Of a DNA stretch of 64,000 bases, positions 36,243-45,759 are shown in pieces. A program made the position numbers and the translations under genes. This DNA is from Proteiniphilum propionicum (lineage in GTDB: Bacteria > Bacteroidota > Bacteroidia > Bacteroidales > Dysgonomonadaceae). The notes beneath the pieces are model-generated. The model was not told the DNA's origin. It saw only the letters and a program-made list of their open reading frames with translations, and searched no databases. Each line of letters begins with the position of its first letter. Position 1 is the stretch's first letter. The stretch covers positions 3,204,501 through 3,268,500 of the forward strand of contig NZ_CP073586.1 of assembly GCF_022267555.1 (NCBI RefSeq), written 5' to 3'.

Positions 36243-39200
36243 TTAGAAAGATACCTGAAATCCCAGGTTAAATACCCGTTGATTCATATAGGCATCACCT
36301 GCAGAGTTTGTGGAGATCTCGGGATCTTGTTGATATTTATTATAGTTTGTCAACGTAAGTAAGTTATAAGCATTCACGTAAATCCTGACCGAATCTAGAA
36401 AGCCGGGAAGCATTCTTTTCGGGAACTGATAGGAAAAATCCACCGTCTTCAACCGAACATACCATGCATCAATCAACCAGAAATCCGACATATAGTTCTC
36501 TGCACTGTTGATAGTCGCCGGATTACTGGTCAAGCGGGGGAATTCAATCTCTTCCCCGTTTTGATAACTCTCCAATGTCCAGCGTTTCATATGAAGTGGC
36601 TGAAACTGGCTTTTAAAGGGTTCTATACCTGTACCTACCACACTGAAGCTGTAGTTGAACGAACCCTGGAACAACAGACTCAAGCTAAATCCGTTCCAGT
36701 TGCCTCCTATGTTCCATCCCAGTGTGGTATTCGGCAGGTTGGGCATGCCGATAGCTCCTTTGTCATAATCGTTGATGACCCCATCGTTGTTCAGGTCCAT
36801 ATACTTCAGGTCTCCTGCCTGTACCGGAATATCGGTATTGGGGACAGCCGGGGCATCTTCAGCACCTTCCGTAATTTTCAGTATCTCATCCGGTGTATAA
36901 TAACCGATGTTGATATAACCGAAAGGTTGTCCAATGGGTTTTCTCGTTTCTGCAAGCCAGTCATACTTCTGTTGCGCCTCTGCTTTGTAGATTACCTTAT
37001 TCTTCGCGTAGGAAAACACCAGATTTGTATTAATATTCACTGAACCTACACGAGTCTGATAGCCCAACTGACCGTCCACACCCCGGTTGTTTGTACGTGC
37101 CACATTCAAGGGGGCAGTGCCAATACCAAGCAACAAAGGTGTATCGTTTCGCCTTACCAGCTGGTCGTAGCGTTCATCGTAAAAATAGTCGATGGTAAAA
37201 GAAATCTTATCGAAAATATTCAAATCGAGTCCCAAGTCTAATTTTCTGGCCTTCTCCCAGGTCACGTGTTCATTGCCCAGATCCCCTTCTCTATACCCTG
37301 GGAAAGTCTGTGCCCTGTCGCCGAAATAATAGTTGTCACCCGCCTCGTACACTTGATTATAGAGATAACGTCCCCCTGGTGCGATGTCAGAGCCGACCAA
37401 TCCGTAGGAAGCTCTTACTTTCATCAGCTGCACAAAGGAAAACCGATTTTTGAAAAAAGATTCTTCTGAAATGCTATATCCTACTCCCACTGCGGGGAAC
37501 CACCCAAAGCGGTTGTCGCGTCCGAAACGGTCCGACCCGTTATACGCCATATTGAAATCGATCAGATATTTATTCTTGTATTTGTAACCAATAGTGGAGG
37601 TATATCCTTCAAAGTTTTCAGGTATCTTCTGTCCCGTGTGTTCCGTAGTTCGGCTTTGACGATTATAAAGCAGCATGGCGCTCACGTCGTGAATTTCCTT
37701 GAATGTACGTGCATAGTTCAAGGATGCCTGAATGTTCAGGTCCTTCACCGATTGGTTGATGCCTCCCCCTATTCCGTAGGTGCCATAGGCATATGTTCCG
37801 TTGGGATTGATGAAATAGATCTCTGTTTCCGGATCATAATGATAGGTGGGATAGCCATCACTGAAACGGTATACCGACCGGTTATTCTCATAAATATTCG
37901 AGTATGCTACACGGAAGTTGGAACTAAGTCCTTCGGTAATAAAATCCATTTTCCAGTTTGCGCCGTACAAGATATTGTTGTCGTTCCGGCGGGTTCGCTT
38001 GTATCCTTCGTTAGCCAGTCTTGCATTTAAAGTAGGACTATGGGAGTCCGTATCATATAAATAAGCAAAAGAACCATTGGGGTTTAGAAACGGTGCCGAA
38101 TAGGGACGCATTTTGGAGAAATTATATATTTCACCTGTTGCGTTCATGTTATTCGGTTCATTGATATTCATGAAACGCGAGGTCACATCCAGGCGCATAT
38201 TCAAGCTTTTGGTGATGTCAAAGTCGAGATTCGTACGGTAATTAAACCGACGATAAAAATAATTGGTATTGATATCGTCATTAGCACTGGAAAAGTCCTT
38301 TACCAATCCATTTTGTGAAAAATAACCCGTAGAAACAAAGTATTTCAGTTTGGCCGTTCCTCCAGAAATATCGACATTCACGTTCTCCTGGAAAGCAATC
38401 TTTTTAAAGATCTCATTATACCAGTTCACATCCGGATGTCCGTAGGGGTCTGAACCATCTTTGAATGCCTGCAGGTCCTCATCAGAAAACAAGGGTTGCA
38501 AACCGTCATTTGTATAAGCTTCATTCACCAGGGAAGCTGTTTCGTAAGAATTCAGAAATTTGGGCGTACGAACAGGCGTTTGCACCCCTCCTTCCATACG
38601 CAGATTGATCTGTGGCTTTCCTTCAAGCCCTCTGCGGGTTTTCACAACCAGTACTCCATTGGCACCCTTGATGCCATAAATAGCCGTGGTAGATGCATCC
38701 TTGAGGATAGATATACTTTCAATTTCGTTGACATTGATCTGTGAGAGCTGATCATAGGAATACTCCACATCATCCACGATGATCAACGGCTGGTTACCTG
38801 CATCATTCAGTGAACTCTTGCCACGAATAAAGAAATCTGAAGCATCCTTACCCGGTTGTCCCGAAGTTTGTTGTGTAAAAAAACCTGGCAGTTTTCCATA
38901 CAAGGCATTCTGGATGTTGCTTGTAGGTACAGTGCGCAGTTCGCGGGCAGTAACTCCGCTCACAGCTCCGGTCATGGTGATACGTTTTGCTTTTCCATAA
39001 CCCACAACAAGTACCTCATCCAGGCTTGTCTGGTCGGGTTCCAGCTCGATCTGTACATTTTTTTGTGCTCCCACCACATATTCCAGGTCTTTAAAACCAA
39101 TATAAGTTAGCACCAAATGTTCTCCTGGCTCCACAGCAAGCTGGAAATTTCCGTCAATATCTGTAATTGTTCCTCTTCCCGTATCTTTCACCTTAATATT

Positions 39201-39317
39201 TACCCCGATCAGAAGCTCACCGTCGGTGGCAGTAACAACTCCTTTCAGGATGTTGGTCTGTCCGATGAGAAGGGTGATGATATGTAGATAGAATAGTATG
39301 ATGATTGTTCGTTTCAT
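36243..39317 (-). CDS. SusC-like TonB-dependent outer-membrane transporter
   Basis: 1024 residues: signal peptide, CarboxypepD_reg-like domain (about 25-100), the TonB-interacting stretch LDEVLVVGYGKAKR (about 100-115), plug with ILKDASTTAIYGIKGANGVLVV, and the 22-strand barrel ending in RVFNLGFQVSF with terminal Phe. It imports oligosaccharides across the outer membrane using TonB energy. It starts 4 bp after the stop of the SusD at 39322, which is the reverse of the common susC-then-susD order; its own lid partner may be the distant SusD at 45760. Confidence 0.95.
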   Translation of the reverse strand: MKRTIIILFYLHIITLLIGQTNILKGVVTATDGELLIGVNIKVKDTGRGTITDIDGNFQLAVEPGEHLVLTYIGFKDLEYVVGAQKNVQIELEPDQTSLDEVLVVGYGKAKRITMTGAVSGVTARELRTVPTSNIQNALYGKLPGFFTQQTSGQPGKDASDFFIRGKSSLNDAGNQPLIIVDDVEYSYDQLSQINVNEIESISILKDASTTAIYGIKGANGVLVVKTRRGLEGKPQINLRMEGGVQTPVRTPKFLNSYETASLVNEAYTNDGLQPLFSDEDLQAFKDGSDPYGHPDVNWYNEIFKKIAFQENVNVDISGGTAKLKYFVSTGYFSQNGLVKDFSSANDDINTNYFYRRFNYRTNLDFDITKSLNMRLDVTSRFMNINEPNNMNATGEIYNFSKMRPYSAPFLNPNGSFAYLYDTDSHSPTLNARLANEGYKRTRRNDNNILYGANWKMDFITEGLSSNFRVAYSNIYENNRSVYRFSDGYPTYHYDPETEIYFINPNGTYAYGTYGIGGGINQSVKDLNIQASLNYARTFKEIHDVSAMLLYNRQSRTTEHTGQKIPENFEGYTSTIGYKYKNKYLIDFNMAYNGSDRFGRDNRFGWFPAVGVGYSISEESFFKNRFSFVQLMKVRASYGLVGSDIAPGGRYLYNQVYEAGDNYYFGDRAQTFPGYREGDLGNEHVTWEKARKLDLGLDLNIFDKISFTIDYFYDERYDQLVRRNDTPLLLGIGTAPLNVARTNNRGVDGQLGYQTRVGSVNINTNLVFSYAKNKVIYKAEAQQKYDWLAETRKPIGQPFGYINIGYYTPDEILKITEGAEDAPAVPNTDIPVQAGDLKYMDLNNDGVINDYDKGAIGMPNLPNTTLGWNIGGNWNGFSLSLLFQGSFNYSFSVVGTGIEPFKSQFQPLHMKRWTLESYQNGEEIEFPRLTSNPATINSAENYMSDFWLIDAWYVRLKTVDFSYQFPKRMLPGFLDSVRIYVNAYNLLTLTNYNKYQQDPEISTNSAGDAYMNQRVFNLGFQVSF

Positions 39318-39321
39318 AAAA

Positions 39322-41082
39322 TTACCATTTTGGATTTTGAACCATATTTATATTCTTGTTCACTTCGGAATAGGGAATGGGATAGAGATAGCGCCTCTCA
39401 TTGAAAGGAGCCTGAATCAGATTGATCTCCTGATAAGAAGGGTTGCCCTGGCTTAGGACAATTTGCATTCCTTTGACCGGTTCCGAGAAAACATCTTCGG
39501 CAATCCTCCAGCGACGTATATCCCAGTAGCGATGCTCTTCAAATGCCAGCTCGATGCGTCTTTCATTCTGAATAGCTTCGCGCATTTTACTTTGTGACAT
39601 GTTGCTTTCCAGACCATACTTCTGGTTGTCTCCGGGTTCAATTCCGGCTCTCCTGCGCAATGCAATCAGCACATCATATATCTCGTCGGAGGGTGTATCC
39701 AGATATTCATTTTCTGCTTCAGCGAAATTGAGTAGTATCTCCGCATACCGGAACATGATCCACAGGTGAAGCGTATTGCCATATTGATCAGCATTCTCAA
39801 AATCACCCAGAAACTTTCGCATATAGTAACTGGTTCTTGAGTACTGACCTGTAGCAGCAGGATTGTGAGGCCCTCCCTGATAGGTTTTCAACTGTGTGCC
39901 AAGCCAGTTCGATCCGTTGTGCAAGACTGTCTGGTCGAGTCTGGGATCACGGTTATCATAAGGTCTTTGAGGATTGTATGCGTATTTCGGACTTTCGCCA
40001 CGTGCAAACCCGTCTTTCATCGGGAAAGCATTCACCAAGTTCTGAGTGGGGTTGGTACGTCCGTTTCCGAGCCTGATACCAGAGAAGCCCAAAGGTCCGT
40101 TTACCGTTTCCAATCCTGTGTTGTTTCCGGTATTCCGGAAGAAGATCAACTCAGGATTATCTCCCCCGTACCAGTTGGTAAAAATCTTACGGAAATCGGG
40201 AGCCAACTTGAATACATTGCTGCCATTCTCACCGTACGTATCCATAAAACTTCTTGCCGCATCGGCAGCATACTTCCAGCGTTCACGTTTATAAGAAGCG
40301 TACCCTACCAGCTCATTTCCTTCTTCCAGGGTGTTTCCGTTAAACAGAGGACTGGCAGCATATAGAAGCACCCTGGTCTTCAAGGCCAATGCCGCTTCGC
40401 GGGTTGCTACGTGCGCAAACTCCTCAGGGTATTCAAATGGAATGGTACGAAGTGAATCTTTGATCTCCTCAATTTCATTCACGATATAATCCACACAATC
40501 GGAAAATGTATTCCTTGGGAGCTCCAGATTATCTTCGAGTCCGAAGATCTGATCTCCGATCAAGGGTACCCCCCCGTAACGTTGAAGTAGTTCAAAATAG
40601 AAGTAAGCTCTTAAAAAACGTGCTTCGGCCTTCATCGATGCATTCAAGGGTCGTTTATTTCCCAAAGCATCGGTATAAAAGCTTTTGAACGGTACCACAT
40701 CGATATTTTTGATCAGGATGTTGACCTTGCGAATAGAGGCATAATAATCGCCCCATTTCATATCAGAGTTTATCCGGTTGCTTGCTGTATATCTTCCCAG
40801 CAACAGTTTATATACATCGGGTTCATCATCCAGGGCAATGGAAAGGGCATTATCTGTAGCTGCCTCAAGATAGTCACCGCCCACACCATTGTGTCTGTTT
40901 GGCAATTGCTCATAAATCATGTTCAGGAATTGTCGCGCCTGTTTGCCCGTAGAGTCAGTCGTTGAAAAAACAAACTCATCGGTAAACCTGTCTACAGGCA
41001 GACTTTCGTAATTATCTGTACACGAGAGTTGTGTAAAGAAGATGATTCCGACAATCCATACAAAATATTTCAATCGTTTCAT
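39322..41082 (-). CDS. SusD/RagB-family glycan-binding lipoprotein
   Basis: 586 residues, lipobox QLSC at Cys21. SusD-like alpha-helical TPR scaffold with family blocks AEARFLRAYFYFELLQRYGGVPLI (about 155-180) and AEILLNFAEAENE (about 445), and the C-terminal FNERRYLYPIPYSEVNKN block with a final ...NPKW. It caps a SusC barrel at the cell surface and delivers glycans. It lies 12 bp after the 41095 SusC stop, so these two form the canonical C-then-D pair. Confidence 0.95.
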   Translation of the reverse strand: MKRLKYFVWIVGIIFFTQLSCTDNYESLPVDRFTDEFVFSTTDSTGKQARQFLNMIYEQLPNRHNGVGGDYLEAATDNALSIALDDEPDVYKLLLGRYTASNRINSDMKWGDYYASIRKVNILIKNIDVVPFKSFYTDALGNKRPLNASMKAEARFLRAYFYFELLQRYGGVPLIGDQIFGLEDNLELPRNTFSDCVDYIVNEIEEIKDSLRTIPFEYPEEFAHVATREAALALKTRVLLYAASPLFNGNTLEEGNELVGYASYKRERWKYAADAARSFMDTYGENGSNVFKLAPDFRKIFTNWYGGDNPELIFFRNTGNNTGLETVNGPLGFSGIRLGNGRTNPTQNLVNAFPMKDGFARGESPKYAYNPQRPYDNRDPRLDQTVLHNGSNWLGTQLKTYQGGPHNPAATGQYSRTSYYMRKFLGDFENADQYGNTLHLWIMFRYAEILLNFAEAENEYLDTPSDEIYDVLIALRRRAGIEPGDNQKYGLESNMSQSKMREAIQNERRIELAFEEHRYWDIRRWRIAEDVFSEPVKGMQIVLSQGNPSYQEINLIQAPFNERRYLYPIPYSEVNKNINMVQNPKW

Positions 41083-41094
41083 GTAAATCTTGAT

Positions 41095-44000
41095 TTAAAA
41101 TTTGAAATTAATTCCGGTACTCACACAACGCTGCAATGGAGCACTGGTAAAACTGACCTCAGGATCGACCCAGTTCTGCGCTGATTTTGTAAAAAGATTC
41201 TGTCCACTTACAAATAGTTTCACCCTCACACCTCCCAGCAATCTTTGAGAAACAGATACCGGCAGTGAATAGGCCAGGTGGATATTCTTCAGGCGGTAGA
41301 AATTACCCGATTTCATCCAGAGTGAGGAGTATTGATGGTTATACCCGTTTCCTCCGGCAGAGAGTCGCGGCAGAGTGGCTGTGGCAGCGTTCTCCGGTGT
41401 CCATCTGTTTAATAGAACCTGATACGCTTGTCCATAGCTCTGCCCGATAGATTGGAATCCTTCGGTGAGGGTTCTGTCACTGAGATAAATATCCCGGTTG
41501 TAGGCCCCCTGCCATAACATGGAGAATTCAACTCCGCGCCACTCAAAACCCAAGTTCGCACCAAAGTAGCTGAAGGGTTTATCTCCGCCAATCACAGTTC
41601 GGTCAAACTCATCAATGGTACCGTCCTTATTCATGTCCACATATTTCACATCTCCGGGCTGAATGTTTTCATAACCCTCCATCACGGGATAACCGTTCTT
41701 CAGGTCGCCAGCTGTAAGAAATCCGTCTGCTACAAGTCCGAAAAGTGCCCCTGCAGGACGACCTGTTTCCCGCAGATAATCATAGGGTACATTTTGTTCG
41801 TCCTTAAACAGGAGACGACTTTGCTCCGTACTCCAATTGGCCGACAAGTAATAATTGAGTGAGCCGACATGGTCCTGGTAAGTCAACCAAACATCTGTTC
41901 CAAATCTTCGCACTTTTCCAATATTTTCTGTAGGGAAAGAAATACCCATCAGCTCTATATTCTTGCCCCGTGTTTGCAATAGATCATAATATTTATCATT
42001 ATAGTAGTCGACAGTCAATTGCAGGCGACGGTTAAAGAAAGATGCATCCAGACCCAGATTTACCTTTTGTGATTTTTCCCATGTTATAAAAGGATTCGCC
42101 AGCGCGCCGTACTCCCGAGTGAAGTATCCGTTGCTCATTGAGGAACCCTGGGGATAAGCAGCTGTAGTAATCTGCTCGAAGGTCTGTCGCCAGTCGTAGT
42201 AACCCGTATTGTCTATGCCATTTCCTGTTTTACCATATACGCCACGCAGTTTGAACTGATTGATGTTTTTATTGAACGAAGACATGAAATTCTCTTTACT
42301 GATGTCCCATCCAAGACCCACGGCGTGAAATGTACCCCAGCGACGCCCTTCGGCATACCGATTGTAATAGCTCTCGGTCAATGCCAACTGCACGAAATAC
42401 TTGTCATCATAATCATATGACAATGTTTCCATCACGTTGGAGGGAATTTTAGGCAGTTCATTATTTACCAGTTCTGTTCTTGTATCTCCCAGCAAGGTGG
42501 CCTGAAAATTATGTTTGTCAAACCGACGCGTGTAATCCATGGCAAACTGACCATACATATACTGATAATTTGATTTGGCGAAGAAATTATTACTTTGAGG
42601 AGAGGAAGAACCATACATCGTATAGGAAGGTTCCACGGATCCCTCCTCCAGCTTCAACTGATAGACCGGTGCCCTTTTGGTTCGGGTAACGGAAGACCGG
42701 TTTTGGGTAGATACACTTCCGATGAAACGTGCACTCAATCCTTTTACCACTTTGTGAAAATCATACTTCAGGTTCATGGTCCCCAAAATATCCCTTGAGT
42801 TGTCGGCAATATAACCGGAATGAAGAGTCTGGGCCTTCAAATTGTTGTTGAAAGTAAGATTGCCACCCCAACTGTCGTTCGGGTTTTTCACCGGATAAGC
42901 ATTGTTGGGTGTGGTGTAAATGGCATTCAACAAATCACTGTATCCAGTACCTGTACCTCCCGGCTGGTTGTTTTCCTGTAAACGGGCCAGTGCAGTGAGG
43001 GAAGCGGTAAAATCTTCCGTGACATTTATATTTACCTTTGAAGAGATCATGTAACGCTCAAACTGAAAATTGGTATTGTAACTGTTGGCCGGGTCAGTCT
43101 TAAATAATCCGTTTTCGTTATGATACCCAAGACTGATATAGTACTGTGCGACCCTCTCTCCACCCGATACATTCAGGTTATAAGACTGTGTAGTGGCATG
43201 GTCATTCAACAATTCATTCTGCCAGTTGACATCGGGATGGGTGAAAGGACTGCTCTGATCGAGATATTTTGCATAATCATCGTAATTGTAAAAAATCTCC
43301 TTATGATCATTCGACAATGCTTCATTTAACATATAAGCGTATTGTGAGGCAGAGAGTGGCTTTGGCTTGTTAATCATGCTTTGTACCCCAAACTGTCCTG
43401 TTAATGAGAGGTGAAAAGCTCCCTTCGATGGATTCTTTGTCGTAATTATCAGTGCGCCCCGTGAGCTTCGCATTCCTAAAAACATGGAGGAAAGTGCATC
43501 TTTTTGAATAGAAACAGACTCTATTGCTTCGGGATCAATCGATAACAGATCACGCTGCACTCCATCAATGACCACAATCGGGGAATTTCCCCGGGAGTTC
43601 AGAAAAAACTGCGAATTGTCACTTTCCGTTAAGCGGGTACCTCGGTATTGCGAAATATACAGTCCGGTCAACCGTCCTTGCAAAGCTTCTAAAATGGTTG
43701 ACGAAACAGTTTTTGTCAGGTCGTCCGTGTATACGGTAGATGAAGCCCCCAAAAAAGCATCTTTTGGCTTACTTTCGCCATAAGGTCCGGTAACAGGTTG
43801 ATTGTTCTGCAAAGCATTCTCTGTCAGATAAATCAAGTTCTCCCCACTGTTCTCCTGTGATACATTCAACGTGATTTCCTTGTAGAGGTAGTCGGGATGA
43901 GTAAGTGTAATTATTTTTCCTTTTTCGTATTCACAGGAAAAAAAGCCCTCACTGTTCGTCTGCGAAAAGGCATTTTCTCCCTTTGCTCTGATCACAACAC

Positions 44001-44160
44001 CTGACACAGGGTTGTTCGCCTGGTCCAGAATCCTGCAAGTATACATTGCATTCCCTTTATCCTGTGCCATCATTTTTATCGGTCCCAGGCCCATGCAAAA
44101 GCAACAGATGACGCAAACAAATAAAGGGCAGTATTTTTTTGTAAATGAAATTGTGTACAT
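41095..44160 (-). CDS. SusC-like TonB-dependent outer-membrane transporter (second)
   Basis: About 1021 residues from MYTISFTKKYCPLF (44160), which gives a normal signal peptide ending MMAQ. The open frame also has an ATG at 44196 that overlaps the DUF4961 stop as ATGA; that start would add 12 residues before the signal peptide. Carboxypeptidase-regulatory-like domain, plug (IESVSIQKDALSSMFLGMRSSRGALIITTK) and barrel with C-terminal ...RCVSTGINFKF. The plug lacks the usual xDEVVVVGYG stretch before it; the segment reads NLIYLTENALQNNQPVTG, so TonB contact may differ. Confidence 0.93.
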   Translation of the reverse strand: MYTISFTKKYCPLFVCVICCFCMGLGPIKMMAQDKGNAMYTCRILDQANNPVSGVVIRAKGENAFSQTNSEGFFSCEYEKGKIITLTHPDYLYKEITLNVSQENSGENLIYLTENALQNNQPVTGPYGESKPKDAFLGASSTVYTDDLTKTVSSTILEALQGRLTGLYISQYRGTRLTESDNSQFFLNSRGNSPIVVIDGVQRDLLSIDPEAIESVSIQKDALSSMFLGMRSSRGALIITTKNPSKGAFHLSLTGQFGVQSMINKPKPLSASQYAYMLNEALSNDHKEIFYNYDDYAKYLDQSSPFTHPDVNWQNELLNDHATTQSYNLNVSGGERVAQYYISLGYHNENGLFKTDPANSYNTNFQFERYMISSKVNINVTEDFTASLTALARLQENNQPGGTGTGYSDLLNAIYTTPNNAYPVKNPNDSWGGNLTFNNNLKAQTLHSGYIADNSRDILGTMNLKYDFHKVVKGLSARFIGSVSTQNRSSVTRTKRAPVYQLKLEEGSVEPSYTMYGSSSPQSNNFFAKSNYQYMYGQFAMDYTRRFDKHNFQATLLGDTRTELVNNELPKIPSNVMETLSYDYDDKYFVQLALTESYYNRYAEGRRWGTFHAVGLGWDISKENFMSSFNKNINQFKLRGVYGKTGNGIDNTGYYDWRQTFEQITTAAYPQGSSMSNGYFTREYGALANPFITWEKSQKVNLGLDASFFNRRLQLTVDYYNDKYYDLLQTRGKNIELMGISFPTENIGKVRRFGTDVWLTYQDHVGSLNYYLSANWSTEQSRLLFKDEQNVPYDYLRETGRPAGALFGLVADGFLTAGDLKNGYPVMEGYENIQPGDVKYVDMNKDGTIDEFDRTVIGGDKPFSYFGANLGFEWRGVEFSMLWQGAYNRDIYLSDRTLTEGFQSIGQSYGQAYQVLLNRWTPENAATATLPRLSAGGNGYNHQYSSLWMKSGNFYRLKNIHLAYSLPVSVSQRLLGGVRVKLFVSGQNLFTKSAQNWVDPEVSFTSAPLQRCVSTGINFKF

Positions 44161-44192
44161 ACAAATAATTTTAGTTTTTAAACAATGATGAA

Positions 44193-45257
44193 TCATTCAC
44201 ACAAAAACTCGAAATAAAAGGGAGCCATCTCTTCCGGGTTTTCTTCACCCAGAAGGGCATCATCATCCGTTTTGGAGATCACAATGGTTTCATTTTTATT
44301 TGTGAACCAATAATCCACAGATACAATGTGTTCATCATCATTGACACTGAAAAAATCTGAAGGCCAGATTGTAATACTATAGGTATCAGAAAAGGCGTTT
44401 TCTTTTGTCAACTGTGTTTTTCCACTCTTTTCATTCACTGTGTAACGATTCCCAGCATCAGTGACAGCAATTGCTTTCAGGTAGACTTCTCCCGATTTGG
44501 AGAGTGCATTATCCAGGTTTACGGCACCATTGAAACTGAAAGTCACAAAATCATCCTGCAACGATGCCAGTGGCTGCACTTTATTGTAGTGATCATTGCA
44601 ATAGTCGATTGTAAGACCTTTTCCATCCACGACTTCGAAGCATTCATCGCTGAATTTCACCTTTTTATGATCACCACCGTTGCTAAAACCATCATCGGTG
44701 TGATTCACAAAGAATCCCAGCGTTGCTTTCATATTTTGTTCTCCCACATTCGTCCGAATGTAAATGGTATAATTGGGATTGGCATTATTGACGATATCCC
44801 ATGAGTCGTCGGTCCAAAAAACCACCCATTCCATGTCATCCAGCACGTTGGGACCCACACCATACTCCTGTGTCAATGCTTCCACCCAGGTGCGTCCTCC
44901 GCCGTTCTTGGGCAAGGATGTTTCTGGAATTAATGACATGGTTTTTTCCTGATTGGGATCCTCAGCAAGGTCATTTTTGTAGGTAACCTTCGCGTTCTGC
45001 GACACTTTCCAACTCTTTGGAGCAAGGAAACCCACCACAAATTTTACACCGTTATGATCTTCATGGCATTCAATGTGTCCCTTGAGCGTAAATGTAGCGA
45101 TGTCTCCCGCTTTTGCCCAGGCTACTTCTTCTCCGTCATATATCTGCGTTACTTTTACTGAATCAAGGTATACACAGCTAAACATGATTAATCCCAGCAA
45201 AAGCAAAATCGTGTAGAATGCTTTTTTCTCCCGGATTGTTTGTATCATTTTTTTCAT
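44193..45257 (-). CDS. DUF4961-type lipoprotein
   Basis: 354 residues, lipobox MFSC near Cys28. Beta-rich, acidic mature protein with blocks such as WVEALTQEYGVGPNVLDDMEWVVFWTDDSW and ATLGFFVNHTDDGFSNGGDHKKV that I associate with DUF4961 proteins of sus-like loci. Function not established; its place between a SusD and a SusC suggests a surface-exposed glycan-binding accessory (SGBP role). Stop codon overlaps a possible SusC start by ATGA. Confidence 0.7.
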   Translation of the reverse strand: MKKMIQTIREKKAFYTILLLLGLIMFSCVYLDSVKVTQIYDGEEVAWAKAGDIATFTLKGHIECHEDHNGVKFVVGFLAPKSWKVSQNAKVTYKNDLAEDPNQEKTMSLIPETSLPKNGGGRTWVEALTQEYGVGPNVLDDMEWVVFWTDDSWDIVNNANPNYTIYIRTNVGEQNMKATLGFFVNHTDDGFSNGGDHKKVKFSDECFEVVDGKGLTIDYCNDHYNKVQPLASLQDDFVTFSFNGAVNLDNALSKSGEVYLKAIAVTDAGNRYTVNEKSGKTQLTKENAFSDTYSITIWPSDFFSVNDDEHIVSVDYWFTNKNETIVISKTDDDALLGEENPEEMAPFYFEFLCE

Positions 45258-45272
45258 CAGATTATCTCCTTT

Positions 45273-45728
45273 TTATTGTTGATCTGTTCTGTTAAATACA
45301 TAAGTATAAACGTTGCTGAAACAGCCAGGACTAAGGTCAATAGAGAGTGAACGCTTTCCGTTTACAATCATATATTCAATTTCAACGTTTACTTCCTCCG
45401 AGCTTCCCCCTTCTTCCTCAAATATCAGGTGAAAAGGGTAAAGAGGATCGTCCACTTGCCATCTCCCGTTATTTTTTACCACAAAAGGCAGGTAGTTTTC
45501 AATCACATAGTTTCCATTTTCTTTCAGTTCGAGGCTGAATTTGGAAAAGTCCATCAGTCCGGTAATATCAATTCCGTTGCGTGTTACTTTTTCCAGCTTC
45601 CAGATCCCGCTCAAGTCCTTGTGAGTTTCTTCATACACGTCGCTCTCCGTCGCACTAAATTTGTTACATGCATTCAACACGATCATGGAGAGCAGCACAA
45701 AAGCCACTTTTATTATCTTGTTTTTCAT
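45273..45728 (-). CDS. DUF5004-type small lipoprotein
   Basis: 151 residues, lipobox LNAC at Cys21, then a single lipocalin-like beta domain (LSGIWKLEKVTRNGIDITGLMDFSKF... NNGRWQVDDPLYPFHLIF), the layout of DUF5004. It sits 15 bp before the DUF4961 gene and 31 bp after the SusD gene, a known pairing of DUF5004 and DUF4961 in Bacteroidetes glycan loci. Molecular role unknown; probably an outer-membrane-associated accessory. Confidence 0.7.
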   Translation of the reverse strand: MKNKIIKVAFVLLSMIVLNACNKFSATESDVYEETHKDLSGIWKLEKVTRNGIDITGLMDFSKFSLELKENGNYVIENYLPFVVKNNGRWQVDDPLYPFHLIFEEEGGSSEEVNVEIEYMIVNGKRSLSIDLSPGCFSNVYTYVFNRTDQQ

Positions 45729-45759
45729 ATGATTCTTTTATTTTTTTACGCTCACACTA

